Shown: positions 1 through 5,923 of the stretch, one piece after another
Layout: each line of letters opens with the position of its first letter
Numbering within the stretch: position 1 is the stretch's first letter
NCBI GenBank assembly: GCA_016187365.1
Contig: JACPJX010000074.1
Coordinates: 1 to 12,300, forward strand
DNA from: Candidatus Aenigmatarchaeota archaeon
Lineage (GTDB): Archaea; Aenigmatarchaeota; Aenigmatarchaeia; GW2011-AR5
Direction of reading: 5' to 3'
DNA length: 12,300 nucleotides
The notes under the pieces: generated by a model
Database searches by the model: none
What the model was told of the DNA's origin: nothing
The model's input: the letters and a program-made list of their open reading frames with translations, nothing else
Program-made: the position numbers and the translations under genes

Positions 1-86
1 TAGTTCTCGGCATCATGGTCTTTACCGGGAGCCTTGCCCTGCTTTCAAATTTCTTTTTCATGAATAACTTGGGAATATACGTGTGA
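1..86 (+). CDS. C-terminal end of a CcdA/DsbD-like membrane protein (partial)
   Basis: This is the last 27 codons of a gene entering from the left edge; the frame starts at position 3 and ends with TGA at 84-86. The visible residues are hydrophobic (VLGIMVFTGSLALLSNFFF) and read as a final transmembrane helix with a short polar tail. That pattern is typical of the last helix of CcdA/DsbD-type thiol-disulfide transporters. The next gene encodes a secreted DipZ-type thioredoxin, and CcdA-like domains are the usual partner or fusion of DipZ thioredoxins. The assignment therefore rests on context plus a short tail and is an inference. Such proteins pass electrons from cytoplasmic thioredoxin across the membrane. 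Confidence 0.5.
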   Translation, partial: VLGIMVFTGSLALLSNFFFMNNLGIYV

Positions 87-87
87 T
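83..87 (+). promoter_or_regulatory. Shine-Dalgarno site (GTGAT) for the thioredoxin gene
   Basis: GTGAT matches the GGTGAT part of the archaeal anti-Shine-Dalgarno complement. It overlaps the stop codon of the upstream CcdA-like gene and lies 5 bases before the ATG at 93. It supports translation of the thioredoxin from a shared mRNA. Confidence 0.5.
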
Positions 88-92
88 TTAGG

Positions 93-1079
93 ATGAAATA
101 CGCTTTCATTCTCTTGCTTGTATTCAGTGTATTGTGCGTATCAGCAACGGAGACTGGTGAAGTGAAACTTGAAAGCAGGGGGGTGGCGCCGGAGATACAT
201 TCAGTGCAATGGCTCAGCTCGGAGCCGCTCACAATGGAAGGCCTCCGCGGCAAGGTGGTGCTCGTGGATTTCTGGACTTATTCGTGCATTAACTGCATCC
301 GCACATTGCCCTACCTGAAGGAATGGAATGCGAAATATGCCGACAAGGGTCTTGTTATCATAGGCATGCACACGCCTGAATTTGATTTCGAGAAAAGCGA
401 GGACAACGTCAGGGCGGCTGTGGAGAAGTTCGGAATAAAATATGCGGTCGCGATGGACAACAATTATGTGATGTGGCGCGCTTACGGGAACAGCTACTGG
501 CCGAGAAAATACCTGATAGACAGGGAAGGGAACATAGCCTATGACCACATAGGCGAGGGCGGCTACGAGGAAACAGAAGCCGTCATACAGAAGCTTCTGG
601 GCGTGAAGACGGAGATGGTGAACGTATCGAAGGAGCTCCGGAATATCGGCACGCCTGAATTGTATCTGGGCTATAATTTCGCCCGCCAGTCCCTAGGCAA
701 CGAGGAAGGCTTCCGCCCCGATGAAGTCGTCGCCTACGAAAGAACGGAAATTGCCCGGCCTAATTTCGTTTATCTGGAGGGCATGTGGAAGAATGACCCG
801 GACAGTATGGAGGCCCTGTCGGATGCGAAACTCTCACTGATATATCTTGCATCAGATGTCAACATAGTAGCCGCCGGCTTGGGAAGGGCGGAAATCCTTG
901 TGGACGGCAATCCGGTGAAGGATGCCGGGAGCGATATTGTCGAGGAAAACGGCAGGACATATATCGAAATCAGCGAGGAGCGCCTCTACAGCCTCGTCTC
1001 GTCGCCGCTTTCAGGCGTGCACCTGATAGAAATAATTCCCGACGGCGAGTTCAGAATCTATACATTCACGTTTGGGTGA
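93..1079 (+). CDS. Secreted DipZ-type thioredoxin with C-terminal carbohydrate-binding-like domain
   Basis: This is a 328-residue exported thiol-disulfide oxidoreductase. Residues 1-18 form a signal peptide with a short charged start and hydrophobic core. A TlpA-like thioredoxin fold follows at about 30-170. Its active site WTYSCINC has the redox pair C65/C68, and this CINC version is characteristic of the DipZ family. The fold continues through the cis-proline strand region (SYWPRKYLIDREG). Residues about 190-328 are beta-rich and match the jelly-roll-like C-terminal domain found in DipZ proteins. The ATG lies 6 bases after the stop of the CcdA-like gene, so the two probably form an operon that relays electrons to extracytoplasmic disulfides. 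In DipZ the two parts are fused; here they are separate genes. The stop is only 3 bases from the end of the convergent formyltransferase gene. Confidence 0.9.
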   Translation: MKYAFILLLVFSVLCVSATETGEVKLESRGVAPEIHSVQWLSSEPLTMEGLRGKVVLVDFWTYSCINCIRTLPYLKEWNAKYADKGLVIIGMHTPEFDFEKSEDNVRAAVEKFGIKYAVAMDNNYVMWRAYGNSYWPRKYLIDREGNIAYDHIGEGGYEETEAVIQKLLGVKTEMVNVSKELRNIGTPELYLGYNFARQSLGNEEGFRPDEVVAYERTEIARPNFVYLEGMWKNDPDSMEALSDAKLSLIYLASDVNIVAAGLGRAEILVDGNPVKDAGSDIVEENGRTYIEISEERLYSLVSSPLSGVHLIEIIPDGEFRIYTFTFG

Positions 1080-1082
1080 TTT

Positions 1083-1877
1083 CTATCCTAGCCTGATGCC
1101 GCAGTACGGAAGCTCCGCTTCGTCGACGAAGAGCCTGCAGCCTTCCATTGACAGGCGGCCCGCTGATAAAACCCCCAAGGCCTTGAGATATGCGGGCCCA
1201 TCGCCATCGACTTTCATTCTTTCCTGCAACGCTTCAGCATATTCTCTTACACCTTCCATATCGCCCGCGGCAGCACGATTTCTGATATCAGGCTCTATAT
1301 CAAACGGCTTTGACTGGACGACTATAGGGCCCTCGTCAAAATTCTCCGTGGCGACGTGGACCGTTGACCTTGTTTCGCGCGCTAGTGACGCTATTGCGTC
1401 ATAAACCGCGTCTTCTCCTTTGAATTTTCTGGTGAAGCCGGGATATTTGGATGCCGCGCCTTCCATGTATGTGAGGGATGCATCTATTACAGCACCCTCC
1501 GGAGATTCAAGTATCGTGAGGTCTGCAGGATGCACATTGAGTGTCGTATGCTGCAGAATCGGCTCCGTGACGATATGCATATAACCCGACAATGCAATAG
1601 CATCCGGCCTGAATTGTTCTATCTCCCTGTCTAGCATTTCGTAGAATCTGCGGCGCGAATTCCAATCCCCTGGGTCCAGTCCGTGTTTCCTGTAAAATTG
1701 CCTTCTGCTTATGTCAGTTATGACAGTTATGCCGCTGCTGTTGCAGAGTTCGACGCCTCTGGCGCCTTTTTTGTCCGTATACGCTCCTGTGACCCTGTAA
1801 GACTTTCCGTATTCCGGGTCTTCGAGCATCGCCCTGAGGCTGCTTGCGCCGCCCGAGAAAAAGACGACCACGTTCAT
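1083..1877 (-). CDS. PurN-like formyltransferase-family protein
   Basis: This 264-residue protein belongs to the formyl_trans_N fold of glycinamide ribonucleotide transformylase (PurN), which uses 10-formyl-tetrahydrofolate. Visible features are the N-terminal phosphate loop (SGGASSLRAM, 8-17), LSGYMHIV (97-103), and the catalytic triad positions N114 and H116 (LNVHPADL) and D181 (NFDEGPIVVQ). Relative to standard PurN (about 200 residues) it has roughly 25-30 extra residues between HPADL and GEDAVYDAI, plus a C-terminal extension of about 70 residues. The true substrate may therefore differ. I chose the ATG at 1877 because GGAGG sits 7 bases upstream and PurN proteins begin at this point. 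An in-frame ATG at 1910 would add 11 residues and lies about 27 bases from a TATA box, so it could be a leaderless start. A PurF-like gene lies about 1 kb away. Confidence 0.8.
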   Translation of the reverse strand: MNVVVFFSGGASSLRAMLEDPEYGKSYRVTGAYTDKKGARGVELCNSSGITVITDISRRQFYRKHGLDPGDWNSRRRFYEMLDREIEQFRPDAIALSGYMHIVTEPILQHTTLNVHPADLTILESPEGAVIDASLTYMEGAASKYPGFTRKFKGEDAVYDAIASLARETRSTVHVATENFDEGPIVVQSKPFDIEPDIRNRAAAGDMEGVREYAEALQERMKVDGDGPAYLKALGVLSAGRLSMEGCRLFVDEAELPYCGIRLG

Positions 1878-1884
1878 CGGCGTT

Positions 1885-1889
1885 CCTCC
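1885..1889 (-). promoter_or_regulatory. Shine-Dalgarno GGAGG deciding the formyltransferase start
   Basis: On the minus strand GGAGG lies 7 bases before the ATG at 1877. It favours this start over the in-frame ATG at 1910, and the homology start of PurN-type proteins agrees. Confidence 0.6.
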
Positions 1890-1932
1890 GGGAACATACA
1901 ACTGCTTCATAGGGCTTTTTATGTCATCTGCC

Positions 1933-1940
1933 TTTATATA
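1933..1940. promoter_or_regulatory. Bidirectional TATA box (TTTATATA)
   Basis: TTTATATA on the plus strand is a textbook archaeal TATA box. Its centre is about 25 bases before the ATG at 1962, which implies a leaderless transcript for the membrane protein. Read on the minus strand it is TATATAAA, centred about 27 bases before the ATG at 1910, so the same element could also drive the formyltransferase gene. No second AT-rich box is visible in this gap. Confidence 0.6.
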
Positions 1941-1961
1941 CCGCCCTCCTGATAGTTAATT

Positions 1962-2789
1962 ATGGTTCCCTTCGGGAAAATACTGGCCAGGGCATGGCAC
2001 TACTCCCTGAACTGGAAGCGCGTTGCGCCGTTCTTCCTGCTTCTCGTGCCTTTCGTGGTGCTGTTTGCGGCGTTCATAGACTCCGCCGTGAGCCTTCTAG
2101 GAAAATACGGCCTTGCATCGGCCGCCGGCATGCCTCCGCTTGAATTCATGGCGGGCCTTTCTTTGTTCTTCCTGCTGCTCATCGCGGTGACGGCCTTCGT
2201 GTTCCTCGCAGACCTCTACGTGAGGGGCGTCCTGATAGAGAACGCGCGCTCATGGTATCTCGGGAAGCGTGTCTCCTTCAGGAGAAGCAGGCCGGCGGTG
2301 AAGGGCAGGTATCTCAGCCTTCTGGCTGCCGTGATCATAGTGAAGCTGATATCTTCCGGCCTGGGTATAATTCCGGCAGTTGGCGTAATCCTTTCCATCA
2401 TAGTTACGCTCGTGTTCCTTGTCGTTCTTCAGTCCATTGTAGTTTCAAGGAAAGGCGTCTTTGACTCGCTCAGGGACAGCTACGACATCTTCATGAGGAG
2501 GAAGCTTGAAACCTTTGCGTTCTGGCTCGTTACGTCCCTGATTTCAATGGCGTTCTTTGTCATCGCCATAACGCCGCTTATAATTGCCGCGTGGCCGGTG
2601 TTCGCCACATATTTGTCCTCGGTGTCGCTTGGCGCTTCCGCCGTTCCGCTGATGCTAACTTCGATAAAAAGCAGTTTGCCCCAGATTTTCGCGGCCGGCC
2701 TCGTCTCCGCTTTTATTCTGGGCTTCATCCAGGTCTTCAGGGAGTCCGCCACGACGTTCTTCTATCTGGAGGCAAAGAAAAGGAAATAG
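1962..2789 (+). CDS. Polytopic membrane protein of unknown function
   Basis: This is a 275-residue integral membrane protein with about six hydrophobic segments: roughly 21-40, 64-86, 117-138, 141-162, 184-212 and 240-262. Basic loops (for example GKRVSFRRSR at 101-110 and the KKRK tail) lie between or after them. A soluble stretch RKGVFDSLRDSYDIFMRRK (163-181) between helices resembles the repeated signature of archaeal and bacterial integral membrane families in which a cytosolic loop precedes each helix pair. No catalytic motif is visible and I do not assign a family. The start fits a leaderless mRNA from the TATA box at 1933-1940, and no Shine-Dalgarno site is present. The gene lies 52 bases before the PurF-like gene on the same strand, but an AT-rich element in that gap could give the latter its own promoter. 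Confidence 0.75.
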   Translation: MVPFGKILARAWHYSLNWKRVAPFFLLLVPFVVLFAAFIDSAVSLLGKYGLASAAGMPPLEFMAGLSLFFLLLIAVTAFVFLADLYVRGVLIENARSWYLGKRVSFRRSRPAVKGRYLSLLAAVIIVKLISSGLGIIPAVGVILSIIVTLVFLVVLQSIVVSRKGVFDSLRDSYDIFMRRKLETFAFWLVTSLISMAFFVIAITPLIIAAWPVFATYLSSVSLGASAVPLMLTSIKSSLPQIFAAGLVSAFILGFIQVFRESATTFFYLEAKKRK

Positions 2790-2798
2790 AGTGGGATT

Positions 2799-2810
2799 CA
2801 TAAAATAAAA
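2799..2810 (+). promoter_or_regulatory. Possible TATA element for the PurF-like gene
   Basis: The AT-rich stretch CATAAAATAAAA is centred about 37 bases before the ATG at 2842 and would give a leader of roughly 10-12 bases. No Shine-Dalgarno site precedes the start. Placement is plausible but the match is loose. Confidence 0.3.
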
Positions 2811-2841
2811 AGACAGCAGAAATCATCTTATAGAAACAAAT

Positions 2842-4263
2842 ATGTCTGAAGTTCTCCACAACTGCGGATTCTGCGTGACACACAGCCTGAACGACGCTTA
2901 TTCCTTCATCAGCGACCTCCAGCACAGGGGAAGGGAGGCCGCAGGCATCGCCGCCATCGGCGACCGGATAGATGTCGTCAAGTGGAGGGGCACCGTTGCC
3001 ACCATCGACCTTGGCGACTTGTACAAGCTCCTGAGAAGCAGCGACTACCACATTTACATGGCCCACGTGAGGTACGCCACGCGCGGAAGGAAGGATATGA
3101 TTATGGAAGACGCGCATCCCCATGTCATAGGAGGCTCTCTCATCGACAGGGAAAATCACGTTGTAGTAAGGGGGTGTGAGATGGCGGTAGTCCACAACGG
3201 CCAGGTCAGCGACAAATACCTTTCCGGGGTCGACAGGGCGCTCCTGAGAAGCGGCTCCGACACCGAGGCCCTGCTTCATGTCTACAGGGAGATAGGCGAA
3301 GGGGGCCTGATGGCCAGCATTCCGGGCGCTTACACGATGGCTATTGCAGACGTTTCCAAAAAAGACGTTATAGTTATGAGGGACAGGACAGGGATAAAGC
3401 CCGGAGTCCTTGGCTACAAGGACGGGAAATACGGCGTCGCGTCCGAGGACATAGCGTTCAGGAAAGGACACGGAAGATTCGAGGCAGACCTGACACCCGG
3501 CACAGTATACTACCTGTCGCCAAACGGGGCGTTTCCGAGGCTTGATGCAGTTGTCGACCCGGCAGCGAGCCGGTGCTTTTTCGAATATAACTACATCGCT
3601 GACATGGATTCTGTCATGGACGGCGTGAGCGTGAGGACAGTGAGGCAGGCTCTGGGCTCCGCGCTGGCTGAAGAATATCCGGTACGAGACGCCGACCTTG
3701 TGACCTTCATGCCAAGATGCCCCGAGCCGGCCGCCAAAGTTTATGCTGCAGAAACAGGGAAGCTCTTTGAAAGCATTTTCTACAAGCTCCGGGGGGAGCG
3801 GTCTTTCATGGGCTCCAGCGGCGCAGAAAGGGAAAACTCCATAGGCCTGAATCTCCACGTCCTTGACAGGGCTGACGTCAGAGGGATGCATGTCGTTGTC
3901 GTGGACGACAGCACCATAAGGGGAAACAACTCCAAACGTGGCATAGATCTCCTTCGCGGCGCCGGCGTGAGAAGAATATCTTACCTGAATTACACACCGA
4001 TGATAGGCATCGTGGGGGCCGACGGCGTGCCCAGGGGATGTGAGTTCGGCGTAGACATGCCGCCTCAGGAAAGCCCGCCTGACCACGAGTTCATAGCAAG
4101 AGGCAGGAGCCGGGCGGAGATTGCGGGGCGGATGAGGGTGGATGATGTTTACTTTTTATCTTATGACGGCATGCTCCGCGCCTTCGAGAGGAGCGGAATC
4201 CCGAGAAGCGATTTGTGCACCTACTGCATCGGCGGGGAGCACCCGCTTCTGCAGATACAGTGA
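2842..4263 (+). CDS. PurF-like glutamine amidotransferase / phosphoribosyltransferase
   Basis: This 473-residue protein has amidophosphoribosyltransferase architecture: a class II glutaminase domain (8 to about 235) followed by a type I phosphoribosyltransferase domain (about 255-470). Glutaminase residues are present: nucleophile C8 behind a 7-residue propeptide, LQHRGREAAGI (26-36), HVRY (R77), HNG (N119) and GSD (D140). The PRPP-binding segment VVVVDDSTIRGNNSKR (351-366) is clear. C245, C400, C459 and C462 fall where the Bacillus-type enzyme binds its 4Fe-4S cluster. Oddly, the pyrophosphate loop, usually VPDSG, reads MPRCP (290-294). The usual KNRY before the flexible loop is also missing (YKLRGERSF). 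It may be a divergent PurF, which makes phosphoribosylamine from PRPP and glutamine, or a relative with another acceptor. A PurN-like gene is nearby. The stop codon abuts an inserted hairpin element. Confidence 0.85.
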   Translation: MSEVLHNCGFCVTHSLNDAYSFISDLQHRGREAAGIAAIGDRIDVVKWRGTVATIDLGDLYKLLRSSDYHIYMAHVRYATRGRKDMIMEDAHPHVIGGSLIDRENHVVVRGCEMAVVHNGQVSDKYLSGVDRALLRSGSDTEALLHVYREIGEGGLMASIPGAYTMAIADVSKKDVIVMRDRTGIKPGVLGYKDGKYGVASEDIAFRKGHGRFEADLTPGTVYYLSPNGAFPRLDAVVDPAASRCFFEYNYIADMDSVMDGVSVRTVRQALGSALAEEYPVRDADLVTFMPRCPEPAAKVYAAETGKLFESIFYKLRGERSFMGSSGAERENSIGLNLHVLDRADVRGMHVVVVDDSTIRGNNSKRGIDLLRGAGVRRISYLNYTPMIGIVGADGVPRGCEFGVDMPPQESPPDHEFIARGRSRAEIAGRMRVDDVYFLSYDGMLRAFERSGIPRSDLCTYCIGGEHPLLQIQ

Positions 4264-4271
4264 AACAAGTA
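4263..4271 (+). repeat. Direct repeat, left copy (target-site duplication)
   Basis: AAACAAGTA here recurs at 4351-4359, immediately on the other side of the hairpin element. The first base is the last base of the PurF-like stop codon. The duplication is 8 or 9 bp depending on which A belongs to the element. Confidence 0.65.
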
Positions 4272-4350
4272 GCTCTGTAGAAAACCTAGTAAAAGCGCCA
4301 GAGGCATTGCAATGCCTCTAATGCTTTTTGTAGAACATTTCTACAGAGCC
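4271..4350. mobile_element. MITE-like 80-bp palindromic insertion
   Basis: The ends form an inverted repeat: GCTCTGTAGAAA at 4272-4283 and TTTCTACAGAGC at 4338-4349, 12 of 12 matching. A second pair nests inside (AAAAGC 4291-4296 with GCTTTT 4323-4328), as does a perfect 20-bp palindrome (4300-4319). The element is flanked by a direct repeat of 8-9 bp. It is too short to code for anything. These are the marks of a miniature inverted-repeat element moved by a transposase encoded elsewhere. The GGC-CTGT-like end and 8-bp duplication loosely recall the IS6 family, but that link is from memory and weak. It lies exactly between two convergent genes, where insertion is harmless. Confidence 0.7.
4291..4329. 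terminator. Possible bidirectional terminator inside the hairpin element
   Basis: A perfect 10-bp stem (the palindrome at 4300-4319) is followed on the plus strand by TTTTT at 4325-4329, and on the minus strand by TTTT (the complement of 4291-4294). It sits between the 3' ends of the convergent PurF-like and herA genes, where it could stop transcription both ways. Archaeal termination relies mostly on T-tracts, so function is inferred. Confidence 0.4.
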
Positions 4351-4359
4351 AAACAAGTA
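4351..4359 (+). repeat. Direct repeat, right copy (target-site duplication)
   Basis: Second copy of AAACAAGTA, directly after the right inverted end of the hairpin element. With the left copy at 4263-4271 it marks the insertion site. Confidence 0.65.
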
Positions 4360-4365
4360 AATTTC

Positions 4366-5874
4366 CTAGCCCATCCCTGCGAACGCCTTCCGTGCCGCGT
4401 CTTTCTTTCCGGCAATTTCCTCGAACAGCGGCACGCTGACAGGGACAGCGAACTTCGTGAAATTTGACGTGACGATGGCCTCTCCGGTGTCCAGCGAGGC
4501 TATGTTCCTGTCGTCACGGCTCAGATCCTGCGCCGCGCTCTCTATCACGGCATTGCGCTCGCTGCCCAGTTCTATGCCAAGGATGATTTTCGTGTTCATG
4601 TTGGCGAGTATCTCCTTCGGTATGAGCGACGGCAGCTGGGTCACGGCAAGGAGGCCGACCCTGAACTTCCTGCCCTCGCGGGCGATCTGCGAAAACACGT
4701 TTCCCCTCTGCACGGATTCCGCATTGAGGAATCTCACAGCCTCCTCCAGCACTATGGATATTATGGGCTTTGAGTTGAGTTCGCCGTGCATCTTGTGCCT
4801 CTTGTAACGCGAAAAAACCTCTTTTGATATCATGGAGCTGACGAAGACCTCGAGGTCGCTGCCGAGGAGGGATGTGTCCACTATGACGCTCCTCCCTTCC
4901 TCAAGGCTTTTGCATATGTTATTGATTGTTGTCATCCCGGAGTCTGCGGAAAAGAGCCTGGAGCATTCTATCCCGCCGCCTTTCCTCCTTATTCCGAACA
5001 GCACGCCGAACCTCCTCTGGAGGACGCTCCACGTGGCGATATTTATTCCCATGCCTTCCACCCCGCTTTTTTCAGCGAGCAGCATGCGCTCTATCCACCC
5101 GTCCTCATGCTCGTTGTAGAATGCCCACATTGCCTCCATCTGCGGCGGCGTGAAATTGAAAAGATCCTCGAAGTGGTGGGGCTTGAGGTTTCTTATGTTG
5201 AATATGAGGTCGGTGCCGCCTGCCGGCGGTTTTACGGAGTAGTATTCCACATCGGCGACGTCCTTCAGGCCTTTTTCGCCCCTGCCATAATATTCGTCAT
5301 GGGGGTCGAATATGAGCATGGAACAGAAATCCTTCTTCAGCACGGAAGACGCCATGACTTTCACGAGATTGCTTTTACCCCTTCCAGTCGTCGCCGGAAT
5401 GAGGACGTGGTGGCTCATCACGTTCCTGCCCGGCAGGTGGACTTCGGTGGGGAGTTTTCTGGAGCCCGACCTGACGTGCCCTATCATCATTGAATCCTCG
5501 TGGGTTTTCATGAATGCCATGTCCCTTTCCTCCGCAGGCCTTATGGAAGAGAACAGCGGCGGCAATCCCTTGGGTATTCTCTCCTTCCCTCCGGACAGGC
5601 AGAGAAGCATCTTGAGCTTCGCCAGATTGTAGTTTGTGAAGTTCTCCTCGAAGAGCACGAGGTCTTCCGGGCCTTCAAGCATGAGGCCTGAAGCTGTTTC
5701 CCTCGCCGCCTGGCCGAGCTGGCTCCCGTATATCAGGTCGAACGCCTCGAGTATGGCATAGCCGGAAGGCATGTCGGCCACGAAAAGGTCCCCTATTTCT
5801 ATGCTCTTGCCGTGCTTCTGCCTGACTATTATCTCCGAGAAGTTTCCGTCTGTTATCCGGCCTGCTATTTCCAT
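4366..5874 (-). CDS. herA: HerA DNA translocase/helicase
   Basis: This 502-residue protein is a HerA/FtsK-type ATPase, which forms hexameric rings and works with the nuclease NurA in archaeal DNA-end resection. The N-terminal beta-barrel (HAS) domain spans about 1-75 (it begins MEIAGRITDGNFSEIIV). The RecA-like core holds Walker A ATTGRGKS (161-168) and a Walker B-type strand MLIFDPHDEY (186-195). It also holds IISIVLEEAVRF (371-382) with the expected acidic pair E377/E378, and VTQLPSLIPKEILANMNTKI (411-430), a typical HerA sensor/arginine-finger region. Length is normal for the family. The start at 5874 fits a leaderless transcript from the AT-rich element at 5891-5900. The nurA gene is on the same strand but 2.4 kb upstream, separated by two opposite-strand genes. 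mre11 and rad50, the usual neighbours, are absent from the window. Confidence 0.92.
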   Translation of the reverse strand: MEIAGRITDGNFSEIIVRQKHGKSIEIGDLFVADMPSGYAILEAFDLIYGSQLGQAARETASGLMLEGPEDLVLFEENFTNYNLAKLKMLLCLSGGKERIPKGLPPLFSSIRPAEERDMAFMKTHEDSMMIGHVRSGSRKLPTEVHLPGRNVMSHHVLIPATTGRGKSNLVKVMASSVLKKDFCSMLIFDPHDEYYGRGEKGLKDVADVEYYSVKPPAGGTDLIFNIRNLKPHHFEDLFNFTPPQMEAMWAFYNEHEDGWIERMLLAEKSGVEGMGINIATWSVLQRRFGVLFGIRRKGGGIECSRLFSADSGMTTINNICKSLEEGRSVIVDTSLLGSDLEVFVSSMISKEVFSRYKRHKMHGELNSKPIISIVLEEAVRFLNAESVQRGNVFSQIAREGRKFRVGLLAVTQLPSLIPKEILANMNTKIILGIELGSERNAVIESAAQDLSRDDRNIASLDTGEAIVTSNFTKFAVPVSVPLFEEIAGKKDAARKAFAGMG

Positions 5875-5886
5875 GACGCTAGTATG

Positions 5887-5908
5887 TCGCTAAAATATTA
5901 ATTAGCGA
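5887..5908. promoter_or_regulatory. Divergent promoter with a 7-bp dyad around a TATA-like core
   Basis: TCGCTAA (5887-5893) and TTAGCGA (5902-5908) are perfect inverted repeats around AATATTAA. The AT core is about 28 bases before the ATG at 5924 and about 22 bases before the herA ATG at 5874, so it could serve both directions. The flanking dyad resembles an operator for a dimeric regulator, but no regulator gene is in the window. Confidence 0.4.
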
Positions 5909-5923
5909 TGCCAAATAATATGT

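Noticed and set aside
2737..4086. A 449-codon open frame on the minus strand opposite the PurF-like gene
   Set aside because: It is fully antisense to a well-supported gene, its product has no recognisable motif and looks like reversed GC-rich codons. It is a shadow frame.
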